Positions 7,777 through 15,658 of a stretch of DNA of 32,686 nucleotides are shown in pieces. Within the stretch, counting starts at the first letter, position 1; each line of letters opens with the position of its first letter. The translations under genes and the position numbers were made by a program. Below the pieces are notes generated by a model. It saw only the letters and a list, made by a program, of their open reading frames with translations. It had not been told where the DNA came from and did not search any database. Location: positions 1 through 32,686 of the forward strand of contig VGTG01000058.1 in NCBI GenBank assembly GCA_016874795.1, read 5' to 3'. Source of the DNA: Deltaproteobacteria bacterium (GTDB taxonomy: Bacteria; Desulfobacterota; Binatia; UBA12015).

Positions 7777-8330
7777 GGAGGTGGGGATCCGGAGGCCGCG
7801 GGGCCGTCGCGGCCGCTCTGGCGGCTTCGATCGCGGCTCTCGCCGCTTGCTCCCTCCCGCCCGTGACGGTCGCGACTCCGGAGCCGATCGCGATCGACAT
7901 CAACATGCGCGTCGACGTGTACCAGCACGCCGGCACGGAGCCGGCGGCGCCGGGCGCTCCTCTCGACGCCTCGCGCGCCGCAGTCGAAGCACGTCGGCGT
8001 GCGCGCATGTCGGAGATCCAGACGCTGAAGAACGGGCGACTCGTCGGCGAGGGACGCGACGGTCTCCTCGCCGTTCGCGATCGCCCGCCCGGCGACTACG
8101 GCGACTACGTCGAGCGGACGGCTCTGGCGGAGAACGTCGATCGGACCGCGCTGATGGAGGACGTCGCCCGCAGCGAGAAGAAGCCGCTCGACCAGGTCCG
8201 CACGGAGATCGCTGCGCTCTGGCGCGAGCGCTCGTTCCCGGGGGAGTGGATCGAGGTACAGGCGGCCGCGGGCGAGTGGCAGTGGGTACAGAAGCCCGCC
8301 GCGGACGCCGGCGAGAAGCCACCTTCCTGA
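7773..8330 (+). CDS. Lipoprotein fusing YnbE-like and YdbL-like (DUF1318) parts
   Basis: This 185-residue protein has a lipoprotein signal with lipobox LAAC (Cys26). Residues 26-50 (CSLPPVTVATPEPIAIDINM and following) match the small outer-membrane lipoprotein YnbE, whose mature form also runs Cys-x-P, EV/TVA-x-P, EPI and IN/IDINM. Residues about 78-175 match YdbL/DUF1318: GRLVGEGRDGLL (as in G-R-V-G-E-x-x-x-GYL), a central helical stretch, and a C-terminal PGEW plus GEWQWVQK, where YdbL has PGEYVQGINGKWVRK. In E. coli ynbE and ydbL are separate genes after ydbH; here one gene seems to encode both in the same order. The product should sit in the periplasm anchored to the outer membrane, as partner of the YdbH-like protein. 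The assignment is made from remembered motifs, not an alignment. Confidence 0.8.
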   Translation: MRRWGSGGRGAVAAALAASIAALAACSLPPVTVATPEPIAIDINMRVDVYQHAGTEPAAPGAPLDASRAAVEARRRARMSEIQTLKNGRLVGEGRDGLLAVRDRPPGDYGDYVERTALAENVDRTALMEDVARSEKKPLDQVRTEIAALWRERSFPGEWIEVQAAAGEWQWVQKPAADAGEKPPS

Positions 8331-8359
8331 CGGCCGACGCCTGCGCGCTGCTCGGCGGC

Positions 8360-9295
8360 TCAGCGGAACGCGGGCATCACCTTCTGGGCGAAGAGCCGCG
8401 CGGGCTCGCGCGTGTCCTTTCCGAAGAACTCGATCACGAAAGCCGTGCAGCCGAGCTTCACGTGCTTCGCGATCCGGTCGATCACCCCCTGCGGCGTCCC
8501 CCAGATGCCGGACTGTGCCAGCTGACCGCCCATGTGCCCGCCGTAGATCTTCTCCGCCTTCGCGAGCGCGGCGCGCGCTTCGTCGTCGTCGGCGCCGATC
8601 ACGACGACGCACTGCTGCGAGACCTCGATCGAGTCGAAGTCGCGTGCGACCTCGTCGCAGCGGCGCTTCAGCACCTGGATCTTCTCGGGGAGCAGCGCTT
8701 GCGTCGCGGCCATGTTGTTCCAGATGTCGGCGTGGCGCGCGACGATGCGCATCAGCACCTTCTCGCCGGCTCCGCCGATCAGGATCGGCGGGCGACGCTC
8801 GGGCTTGGGGAAGCAGACCGCCTCGTGGACGGACGCGTGCCGCCCCTCGTACGTCGCCCCGTCCTCGCTCCACAGCCGCTTCATGATCTCGATCGTCTCC
8901 TCGAGAGCGCGGAGACGCTCGCGGACCGGCGGGAAGCTGCAGCCGTAGCCGCGGAACTCCGCCTCGAACCAGCCGACGCCGAGGCCGGCGATCACGCGGC
9001 CGTGCGAGATCGCGTCGATCGTCGCGATCTGCTTCGCGAGAACGGCGGGATTCCGGAAGAAGGGCGGGGTGACGAGGGTACCGAGGCCGACGCGCTCGGT
9101 GATCGCGGCGACCGCCGCGAGCTCCGTCCACGCCTCGAGGATCGGCAAGTTCGGCAAGGGCACGCCGTAGAGGTGATCGCACACCCAGACGGAATCGAAG
9201 CCGAGGCGGTCGAACTCGACCGCCGCGTCGCGCGCTTGCTCCCACGTCCGCTTGATCTGCGGCAGCGTCACTCCGAAACGGATCGGTCGCGTCAT
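8360..9295 (-). CDS. LLM-class (F420-dependent type) oxidoreductase
   Basis: This 311-residue protein has the bacterial-luciferase-like TIM-barrel fold. Visible family features are IRFGVTLPQ at the N-terminus, GFDSVWVCDHLY, TERVGLGTLV followed by FRNPAVLAKQIATID, and the strongly conserved ISHGRVIAGLGVGW-x-EF, plus RPPILIGGAG. These are typical of F420-dependent LLM oxidoreductases (TIGR03619-like); the cofactor could also be FMN. The ATG at 9295 follows AAGGAG at good spacing. It is convergent with the YnbE-YdbL gene, with 29 bp between the stops. The substrate is unknown; many relatives occur in actinobacteria and uncultured proteobacteria. Confidence 0.9.
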   Translation of the reverse strand: MTRPIRFGVTLPQIKRTWEQARDAAVEFDRLGFDSVWVCDHLYGVPLPNLPILEAWTELAAVAAITERVGLGTLVTPPFFRNPAVLAKQIATIDAISHGRVIAGLGVGWFEAEFRGYGCSFPPVRERLRALEETIEIMKRLWSEDGATYEGRHASVHEAVCFPKPERRPPILIGGAGEKVLMRIVARHADIWNNMAATQALLPEKIQVLKRRCDEVARDFDSIEVSQQCVVVIGADDDEARAALAKAEKIYGGHMGGQLAQSGIWGTPQGVIDRIAKHVKLGCTAFVIEFFGKDTREPARLFAQKVMPAFR

Positions 9296-9374
9296 GCTCG
9301 TGCTCCTTGCTCGTCGCTGTCGACTCGATCTTACGCACGCAGATCCGCGATTCACAAAACGGGCAAACACCGGC

Positions 9375-9526
9375 TCAGCGACGCGGCAGGAGCCCTCTCT
9401 TTCCCCCGCCTGGCACGCGAACGCCGTCGATGTCGTCGAAGTCGAGAGTGATCGCCCGGACACGGACGCCGAGCTCGCCGGGCCGGGCTCCGGCGTCGCC
9501 ACCTCGTCGATCCGGAGCGCCGTCGT
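9375..9526 (-). pseudogene. Relic of an MDR (quinone-oxidoreductase-type) N-terminus
   Basis: Two minus-strand frames each hold part of a typical MDR N-terminus. The first reads ALRIDEVATPEPGP; the second continues GELGVRVRAITLDFDDIDGV. Adding one G in the CCCGGCCCGGCG run near 9478-9485 would join them into the family pattern 'E-x-PEPGPGE-x-x-VRVRA'. The expected ATG is an ACG (about 9526). After about 35 residues the similarity ends and a stop follows at 9375. It is therefore a start-less, frameshifted and 3'-truncated remnant. The rest of the 9296-9612 gap shows nothing beyond the ribosome binding sites of the two flanking genes. Confidence 0.5.
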
Positions 9527-9612
9527 CGGAACCCCCTACTCGTGCACCTGGAATGCTCTCGTCGGGGATCCTATGCCATGATCCTTCTTCGGAAGGGAGT
9601 GCGAGGAGCGCC

Positions 9613-10191
9613 ATGAGCGACGGCAAGACCGATTCGACCACGTTCACACGGATGCAGGACGCGACGAAGGCCGACTACGAGCTCATCGGCCAGCGCTCCG
9701 CGCACTTCTTCCTCGGGCTTCCGCACCGCGTCCTCGCGCATCTCCGGCTCCTCGCCGGCGACACGGGCGGATACGCGGTCGACCGGCTGACGCACAGCTT
9801 GCAGTCGGCGACGCGCGCCCTCCGTGATGGGCGCGACGAGGAGTACGTCGTGTGCGCCCTGTTGCACGACATCGGCGACACGCTCGCGTCGACGAACCAC
9901 TCCGAGCTCGCGGCGACGGTCCTCGAGCCCTTCGTCTCGGAGAAGAACCACTGGATCGTCAAGCACCACGGCGTCTTCCAGGGCTACTACTTCTTCCATC
10001 ATCTCGGGCTCGACCGGAACATGCGCGACCGCTACCGCGACCATCCGCACTGGCGGGACTGCGCCGAGTTCTGCGCGCTCTACGACCAGAACTGCTTCGA
10101 CCCGGCCTACGACACGATGCCGGTCGAGGAGTTCGAGCCGATGGTGACGCGCGTCTTCTCGCAGATCCGGAAATCGATCTACATGGCCTGA
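9613..10191 (+). CDS. HD-domain protein (COG4341/PhnZ-like)
   Basis: This 192-residue cytoplasmic protein has the HD metal-binding pattern: His61 (LTHSLQSATRA), His85-Asp86 (ALLHDIGDTLA), His96, His118/His119 (VKHHG) and Asp158 (ALYDQN). This spacing fits the COG4341 group of predicted HD phosphohydrolases, which also includes the mixed-valent di-iron oxygenase PhnZ. It could therefore be either a hydrolase or an oxygenase. The ATG at 9613 is preceded by AGGAG at 9604-9608; the open frame extends far upstream but overlaps the relic and the LLM promoter region. It is convergent with the GT-C gene, with 14 bp between stops. No phosphonate gene is nearby to support a PhnZ-type role. Confidence 0.75.
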   Translation: MSDGKTDSTTFTRMQDATKADYELIGQRSAHFFLGLPHRVLAHLRLLAGDTGGYAVDRLTHSLQSATRALRDGRDEEYVVCALLHDIGDTLASTNHSELAATVLEPFVSEKNHWIVKHHGVFQGYYFFHHLGLDRNMRDRYRDHPHWRDCAEFCALYDQNCFDPAYDTMPVEEFEPMVTRVFSQIRKSIYMA

Positions 10192-10205
10192 GTCAGGGGT
10201 CTACG

Positions 10206-11711
10206 TCAGCTCCGGCGGTAGGACATCACGACGACGCCCTCGAGGTCCTCGCGCGTCGCCGGAGCGTACCGCCCGCTTCCGAAGGACTCGACGATCTCCC
10301 GCGGCTGGAGCCGGCTGCCTCTGGCGATCACGACGATGACGCGGTCCCGCGGTGCGTTTCGGGACGCGACCGTCCCCAATCGATCGTCGTCGACGCAGAG
10401 GACGCCGATCGCTTCGAGGGTGCTCTCCCCGCGCACGAAGAGCTCTTCCAGGATTTCCGGCTCGAGGTAGTACGCGAGCGGCAGGCACTGGCCGTAGGGA
10501 GAGACGACGATCAACGCGTCGTCGCCGCGAAGCCGTGCGACGGTGGCCGCAGCGCCGCGCCAGTCCGGCTTGACGTACGCGACGGGATTGGGACTCGCGA
10601 GAGCGAGCGCGGCCAGAGAGAGCGCGATGGTACCGCGATACGACCCGCGAATCGGCAAGCCCGAGAGGACCACGGCCTGGAGCACGATCGCGCCGAGAGC
10701 CGCCGTGAGGACGTACCGCGTCCCGAAGATCGGAAACCACTGCGCGATCACGAACGACAGTGCGATCGGGAGCGTCGCCCAGAGCACCAGGACCCCGAGC
10801 TTGCGCGCGTCGGCCGTGACGCGAAGGCGCCCCGAGGCTGCGAGGAGCAGGCCCGCCGCGAAGACGAGAGCCGTCCCCGCGATCTGCCAGGGTGAGCCGA
10901 AGAGCCCCCGCAGGACGCCGGAGAGAGCATCGATTCCCGGCGACGAGAGCCACGAGTCTCCCCGTGGCGTGTTGCGGATCAGGTAGGGCACCCACGGAAG
11001 GAACGCGACGGCGGCCGCCGCCTGGCTCAGCACGTAGTGCACGAGAGCCTGCCGCCGCCGACGGTAGAGGGTCGAAGCGGCCACGAGCTGCGCGAGGAAT
11101 GCCAGGAGGATCGTGAAGTGCACGTAGGCGCCGAGCGCGTTGACGATTGCGAGCGCGATCGACCGGGCGACGCGAGGACTCTCGAGGTTACGGAGGAACA
11201 GGAGGAACGAGAGCGCGCACAGGAAGGCGGTGAGCGTGTACGAGCGCGCTTCGTGCGCGTAGTAGAGGAAGACGCCGGAAGTCGCGTACGCGAGAAAGGC
11301 GTAGAGCGCGGCCTCGCGTCCGAACTGACGAAGGGCGAGTCGGTGGAGCGCCAGCCCCGCGAGGATGCTCGCCGCAAGCGAGAAGCCGCGCAGGCTCGCG
11401 GCCGAGATGCCGAAGACGGCCGCCCACGGCGAGAGCAGCAGATGATAGAGGGGCGGATTCACGTCCGCCCGGCACCTCTCGACGATCACGCTCGCGGGCT
11501 GGAGCGCGAGGGCCGCGGTCCACGACTCGTCCCACCAGAGCGACTCGGAGTCGAGCCCGGGCAGGCGGATCGCGAGCTGAAGCGCGACGAGGACGATCGC
11601 CGTGACGATCGGGTGCTCGTCCTGGGCAGCGAGCAGCCGCTCGGCCCAGCCGCCGATCGTCGATCGCGGTGCGCCGTCCGACGCCGGGCCTGCCGTTCCT
11701 TCGTCCGTCAC
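10206..11711 (-). CDS. GT-C (GT39/ArnT-like) polyprenyl-phosphate glycosyltransferase
   Basis: This 501-residue integral membrane protein has about ten hydrophobic segments (for example TAIVLVALQLAIRL and LAAFLPWVPYL-like helices). The first extracytoplasmic loop carries the acidic catalytic motif WWDESW (Asp61, Glu62), followed by VNPPLYHLLLSPW, as in the PMT/ArnT superfamily (GT39 and relatives), whose members transfer sugars from lipid-linked donors on the outer face of the inner membrane. The last 130 residues are soluble and carry no recognised domain. It starts with GTG at 11711. It stands alone on the minus strand, divergent from the DUF2804 gene. The acceptor is unknown. Confidence 0.85.
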   Translation of the reverse strand: MTDEGTAGPASDGAPRSTIGGWAERLLAAQDEHPIVTAIVLVALQLAIRLPGLDSESLWWDESWTAALALQPASVIVERCRADVNPPLYHLLLSPWAAVFGISAASLRGFSLAASILAGLALHRLALRQFGREAALYAFLAYATSGVFLYYAHEARSYTLTAFLCALSFLLFLRNLESPRVARSIALAIVNALGAYVHFTILLAFLAQLVAASTLYRRRRQALVHYVLSQAAAAVAFLPWVPYLIRNTPRGDSWLSSPGIDALSGVLRGLFGSPWQIAGTALVFAAGLLLAASGRLRVTADARKLGVLVLWATLPIALSFVIAQWFPIFGTRYVLTAALGAIVLQAVVLSGLPIRGSYRGTIALSLAALALASPNPVAYVKPDWRGAAATVARLRGDDALIVVSPYGQCLPLAYYLEPEILEELFVRGESTLEAIGVLCVDDDRLGTVASRNAPRDRVIVVIARGSRLQPREIVESFGSGRYAPATREDLEGVVVMSYRRS

Positions 11712-11781
11712 GCGAGCGCGAACGTCCTATCACGTCAGCCCCGCGTTGCGACGGCGACGGATCGGTGGCATTCGAGCCGCC

Positions 11782-12862
11782 GTGCCGAGCACGCTTCCGG
11801 ACTTCCTGCCGATCGTCGCCGACCGCTTGCGGCGCGGCGACTCCCTTGCGACGTACGATGAGCGCGAGATCACCTCGGCGGTCGACCTGTGCGACGCGCA
11901 GGGCCGGTTGAATCCCGCCGCCGTCGGCTGGGCGCGCTCTCCGCTCGTGCGCGCGAACCTGCGCGGCCACTGGCCGCGGAAGAAGCGCTGCAACTTCTGG
12001 AACTGGATCTCGCCACGCTTCGTCTTCTCGGTGACGCTCGCGGACATCGACTACGCCGCGTTCTGCCAGTTCACCTTCATCGATTTCGCGACGGGCAAGA
12101 CGTACGCGGGCATGGCGCCGGCTCTTCCCGGCTCCCTCGCGCTTCCGGAGCACGTCGATCGCACGGTCGCGTTCCAGAGCGCCTGGATGCGCTATGCGAA
12201 CGTGCACGAGGACGGCCGCATGAAGGTCGACTTCACGGGGAAGGCGAAGGGCGGCGAGCCGGTCGTCGCCGACTTCGTCGTGCACGTTCCCGCGGGCCAG
12301 GAGAGCCTGAACGTCGTCGTGCCGTGGAGCGCTTCGCGCTTCCAGTCGAACTCGAAGCACGCCGCGCTTCCGTGCGAGGGATCCGTGCGCATCGGCGAGA
12401 CGGTCTACGCGATGGAGCCGCACGAGTGCCGCGGTGTGCAGGACTTCGGTCGCGGGCTCTGGCCGGTACCGCTCGTTCTGGAACTGGGGTGTGGCGACCG
12501 GCGTGCAGGGCGGCGTCCGCATCGGCGTCAACGTCGGCGCGAAGTGGACGACCGGCACCGGGGTCAACGAGAACGGGATCTTCGTCGACGGCCGTCTGCA
12601 CAAGGTGATGGAGGACCTCCGCTGGGAGTACGATCCGAGCGACTGGATGCGGCCGTGGCGCGTCCGCGCGGAGCACTCCGGGATGCTCGACGTGACGCTC
12701 GAGCCGCTCTTCGCGCACCGCACGCGGATGAGCCTCGGCGTCCTCGAGACCGGCGGCGTGTGCTGCTTCGGCCGCTGGAGCGGCACGCTGCGCGTCGAGG
12801 GCAACGAGATTCGCGTTCGCGACGTGATCGGCTGGGCGGAGGAGTTCGCGCACCGCTGGTAG
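11782..12862 (+). pseudogene. DUF2804 protein gene, interrupted by one frameshift
   Basis: The first frame gives about 230 residues with WPRKKRCNFWNWISPRFVFS-type DUF2804 sequence and ends in the motif VQDFGRGLWP. The family continuation, YRSFWNWGVATGVQGG then VGAKWTTGTGVNENGIFVDG and ending RVRDVIGWAEEFAHRW, lies in the next frame. Deleting one G at 12465-12466 (TGGCCGGTACCG) restores the expected LWPYRSFWNW and a protein of about 359 residues. Everything else in the family pattern is intact, so this is a very recent mutation or a base-calling/assembly error. The start is uncertain: the GTG at 11782 lacks a good binding site, and a TTG lies upstream. DUF2804 (PF10974) proteins have no established function. 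Confidence 0.8.
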
Positions 12863-12882
12863 CGACGCTATACCGACCGTTC

Positions 12883-13650
12883 GTGAACATCCGCGGAAAG
12901 AAGGCGATCGTGGTCGGCGGCGCGTCGGGCATGGCGCGCGCGACGGCCGAGATGGTGGTCCGGGAAGGCGGTCAGGTCGCGATCCTCGACCTGGCGAGCT
13001 CGAAGGGAGAGGAGGCCGCGTCGGAGATCGGCGGCGGGACCCGCTTCCATCCCTGCGACGTCACGGACTTCGCGGGGACCGAGGCCGCGATCGCGCGCGC
13101 CGCGGACGAGCTCGGTGCCGTCCACTTCGGCGTCAACACCGCCGGCGGCGGCATCGCGAAGCGTACGCTCTCGAAGGACGGGCCGCACTCGCTCGACGCG
13201 TTCCGCAAGGTCGTCGACCTGAACCTGATCGCGAGCTTCAACATCGCGCGTCTCCAGGCCGAGCGGATGAGCAAGAACGAGCCGGACGAGAACGGCGAGC
13301 GCGGCGTGATCCTCATGACGGCCTCGATCGCGGCGTTCGAGGGACAGATCGGTCAAGTCGCGTACTCGGCCGCGAAGGCCGGCATTGCGGGCATGACGCT
13401 CACGATGGCGCGCGACCTCGGGAGCCTCGGCATCCGCGTGCTGACGATCGCGCCGAGCCTCTTCCACACGGGTCTCACGCGCGGCATCCCGAAGCCGATG
13501 GAAGACGGCCTCACGAAGGACGCCGCGTTCCCGAAGCGGATGGGCCAGCCCGAGGAGTACGCGCACCTCGCGCGCGCGATCTTCGAGAACCCGATGCTGA
13601 ACGGCTCGACCCTGCGCCTCGACGGCGGGCAGCGCTTCGCGCCGAAGTAG
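12883..13650 (+). CDS. Short-chain dehydrogenase/reductase (3-hydroxyacyl-CoA dehydrogenase type 2-like)
   Basis: This classical SDR of about 255 residues has the cofactor turn VVGGASGMARA at residues 10-20, Asp36 after the second strand (favouring NAD), NTAGGG in place of NNAG, and the catalytic Ser148, Tyr161 and Lys165 (YSAAK). The segment TIAPSLFHTGL and the C-terminal end LDGGQRFAPK resemble HSD10-type 3-hydroxyacyl-CoA dehydrogenases of fatty-acid oxidation. The GTG at 12883 is chosen because the beta-strand KKAIVVGG follows; no strong binding site is visible. It starts 20 bp after the DUF2804 stop codon on the same strand, so the two are likely cotranscribed. The substrate is inferred only. 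Confidence 0.88.
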   Translation: MNIRGKKAIVVGGASGMARATAEMVVREGGQVAILDLASSKGEEAASEIGGGTRFHPCDVTDFAGTEAAIARAADELGAVHFGVNTAGGGIAKRTLSKDGPHSLDAFRKVVDLNLIASFNIARLQAERMSKNEPDENGERGVILMTASIAAFEGQIGQVAYSAAKAGIAGMTLTMARDLGSLGIRVLTIAPSLFHTGLTRGIPKPMEDGLTKDAAFPKRMGQPEEYAHLARAIFENPMLNGSTLRLDGGQRFAPK

Positions 13651-13790
13651 CTCGACGCGATCGCTCCGGCCCGGTGCTTCGGCCGTCGATACGGAATCCG
13701 CGGCGAGGGCCTCGTGATCACGCTCGCTCACGTCGCCTGCGTCGCGCGCTCGACGCGTGCGAGGAGCGGCCCTTCCGGTCGATCCTGGGA

Positions 13791-14231
13791 CTACGACGGC
13801 AGCTTGAAGGGGTTCTCTACGGTGATGGCGTCGAACCTGAGGAAGTCCATGTCGCCGGTCACCAGCGTGGAGACGCCGTGCTCGACGCAAAGCGCGACGA
13901 TGTGCGCGTCGAACACAAGATTGCCCGTCACCCCGGATCGGGAGACGATCGATTCGAGCACTGCGACGTGCCGGTCGGACTCGCCGAGCATCGTGAGGGA
14001 CGGGGACGCCAGGATCGCCAGAAGATCGGCGAGGGCCACCGGGGCGGGAACTGGAGGATGGTACACACGCGGGTGCGTGACCACCCGCAGGAACTCGTAC
14101 GCGCACGGCCAAGGCAGCGCCCACGCCTCGGCCCCTTCGGCGAGACCGCGCAGGACCGAGCGGGCGACCTCGTGGAACGGGCTCGACGTGATCTCGGCGT
14201 AGACCAGGATGTTGGTGTCGACCGCCTTCAC
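13791..14231 (-). CDS. vapC: PIN-domain toxin (VapC family)
   Basis: This 146-residue protein shows the PIN-domain acidic residues expected of a Mg-dependent ribonuclease: Asp5 (VDTNILVY), Glu46 (CAYEFLRV), Asp108 (FDAHI) and Asp127/Asp129 (TGDMDF). VapC toxins usually cleave tRNA or rRNA and are held inactive by VapB. Its ATG overlaps the antitoxin stop codon (ATGA), the usual coupled arrangement. All acidic residues are present, so it looks active. The 140 bp between it and the SDR gene (13651-13790) shows no feature I can support. Confidence 0.88.
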   Translation of the reverse strand: MKAVDTNILVYAEITSSPFHEVARSVLRGLAEGAEAWALPWPCAYEFLRVVTHPRVYHPPVPAPVALADLLAILASPSLTMLGESDRHVAVLESIVSRSGVTGNLVFDAHIVALCVEHGVSTLVTGDMDFLRFDAITVENPFKLPS

Positions 14232-14470
14232 GCCTTACGGCCGTCCATGACCTCGTAGAGCGCATCGCGGTCTCGAATCTCGACGCCCGGAAGCTCTCGC
14301 GCCGACCAGCCCCGCAGCTCGAGCTTGAAGGGTGAGCGCCTGGCGGGGCGGGCCAGCGCCTGGCGGAGCAGGTCATTCGCCACGGCCTGCAGACTGCGCC
14401 CCTCGTCGGCGGCGCGCTGCTTGAGGCGGCGCAGGAGCTTCTCCTCGATCGCCAGCGTGGTGCGGGGCAT
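14228..14470 (-). CDS. vapB: Ribbon-helix-helix antitoxin (VapB type)
   Basis: This 80-residue protein starts with an RHH-like strand and helix (RTTLAIEEKLLRRLKQRA, then a second helix AVANDLLRQAL), typical of DNA-binding antitoxins. The C-terminal half (SARELPGVEIRDRDALYEVM) would wrap the toxin. It precedes and overlaps vapC by 4 bp. No Shine-Dalgarno sequence precedes the ATG; instead a promoter ends so close that the transcript should be leaderless. Antitoxins of this type bind their own promoter, and a perfect 10-bp palindrome lies on the -10 box. Confidence 0.85.
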   Translation of the reverse strand: MPRTTLAIEEKLLRRLKQRAADEGRSLQAVANDLLRQALARPARRSPFKLELRGWSARELPGVEIRDRDALYEVMDGRKA

Positions 14471-14506
14471 GCATCATGATGTATTGCGAAGTCATCAAAA
14501 TGTCAA
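14471..14506 (-). promoter_or_regulatory. vapBC promoter with palindromic operator
   Basis: On the minus strand there is a consensus -35 TTGACA (14506-14501), a 17-nt spacer and a -10 TACATC (14483-14478). Transcription should begin about 7 nt further on, near 14471, one base before the vapB ATG at 14470, giving a leaderless mRNA. The perfect palindrome CATCATGATG covers the -10 box and start site and is a good candidate operator for VapB. This patch is visibly AT-richer than its surroundings. The remaining DNA up to the polX start (14507-14737) has no gene I can support. Confidence 0.65.
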
Positions 14507-14737
14507 TCGCGCTCCGCTCTGCCGATGCGCGAGCTCGTCGGGCGAGATCGGACGAGGGCGCGACGAGCGGCTCGCGCGGCATGCACGTGAACGTCCGCAT
14601 CGAGCCGCGCTGGACGTTCGCGGAGGTGCGCCGCTCGGCCGGGAAACGAGAGCACGGACGCGCACCTCGACCCCCGCGACGGTCAGGACCTCGGCCTCCT
14701 CTTTCTTCGCCACCGCTTCGAGGGCTACGGCTTTCTC

Positions 14738-15658
14738 ATGGCGGACACGAAGCAGGACGTGCTCGACATGCTCCGTGAGCTTGCCGAGCTCGTCATTCTG
14801 GACGAGGGGGATCCGCAGTCGTTCCGCGTGCGGGCGTACGAGAGCGCTTCGTACGGAGTGGAAGCTTTCGCGGGCGATCTCGCGAAGCTTTCCGTGAAGG
14901 AGATCGAGAAGATCCCCGGCGTCGGGAAGAGCACGGCCGCGAAGATCCTCGAGCTCGTCGAGAAGGGTAAGGTTCAGAAGCTCGAGGACCTGCGCGCGAA
15001 GCATCCCGCCGGCGTCGTCGCGCTGATGCGCATCCCGGGGCTCGGTCCGAAGGCGATCCGTCGCCTCCGCGACGAGCTCGGCGTCGCGAGCATCGACGAC
15101 CTGAAGACCGTCGTCGCGGAGCACCGGCTCCGCGACCTGCGCGGCTTCGGCAAGAAGTCGGAGGAGAAGCTCGCCGCGACGATCGCGCGGATGGAGGAGC
15201 GAGGCTCCGCGAGCCGGACGCCGATCTCCGTCGCGCTGCCGCTCGCGGAGCGCGTCGTCGCGCACCTCTCGGAAGTGCGAGGCGTCACGCACGTCTCCTA
15301 CGCGGGCTCGCTGCGCCGCTTCTGCGAGACGATCGGCGACGTCGACGTCATCGTCGCGGCCGAGGAGGCGGCCCCGGTGATGGAGACGTTCGTCGGAATG
15401 AACGTCGTCGACCGCGTGCTCGGCAGCGGCGAGAGCAAGACGAGCGTCGTCACGCGGCGGGGGACGCAGATCGACCTGCGCGTCGTCGGTCATCATCAGC
15501 TCGGCGCGGCGCGGCTCTACTTCACCGGCAGCAAGGGGTCGAACGCGCCGACTGCCCGGCCGACGGACCGACGAGCAAGGCGGACTGCCTCAACTGGATC
15601 CTGCAGGGGATCCGCCATCGCGAGCGCACGACGGGCGTTCCCTTCCAGATCTTCGTGA
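14738..15658 (+). pseudogene. polX: PolX-family DNA polymerase, N-terminal half only
   Basis: Residues 1-268 are a well-preserved family X polymerase. They comprise an 8-kDa-like helical region, three helix-hairpin-helix turns (KIPGVGKSTAAK, RIPGLGPKAIRR, DLRGFGKKSEEK), the nucleotidyltransferase motif YAGSLRR...GDVDVIVA with two catalytic Asp, and the third Asp in TQIDLRVV. After LYFTGSKG (about 15536), where PolX should continue with HN-x-x-LRQRAL and later a PHP exonuclease domain, the sequence jumps to another gene. The last 38 residues of the frame are out-of-frame nfrB. Full bacterial PolX is about 570 residues, so more than half is missing. It may be a deletion fusion or an assembly chimera. 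No strong binding site precedes the ATG. Confidence 0.85.

Noticed and set aside
8331-8359. Bidirectional terminator between convergent genes
   Set aside because: Only a 4-bp GCCG/CGGC pairing with a long loop is present and there is no T-run.
14600-14737. Both strands upstream of polX show short G/C3-biased frames; the minus one (KKEEAEVLTVAGVEVRV) faintly recalls the start of a LigD polymerase domain
   Set aside because: The similarity covers under 20 residues and the following motif is absent, so it cannot be told from chance.
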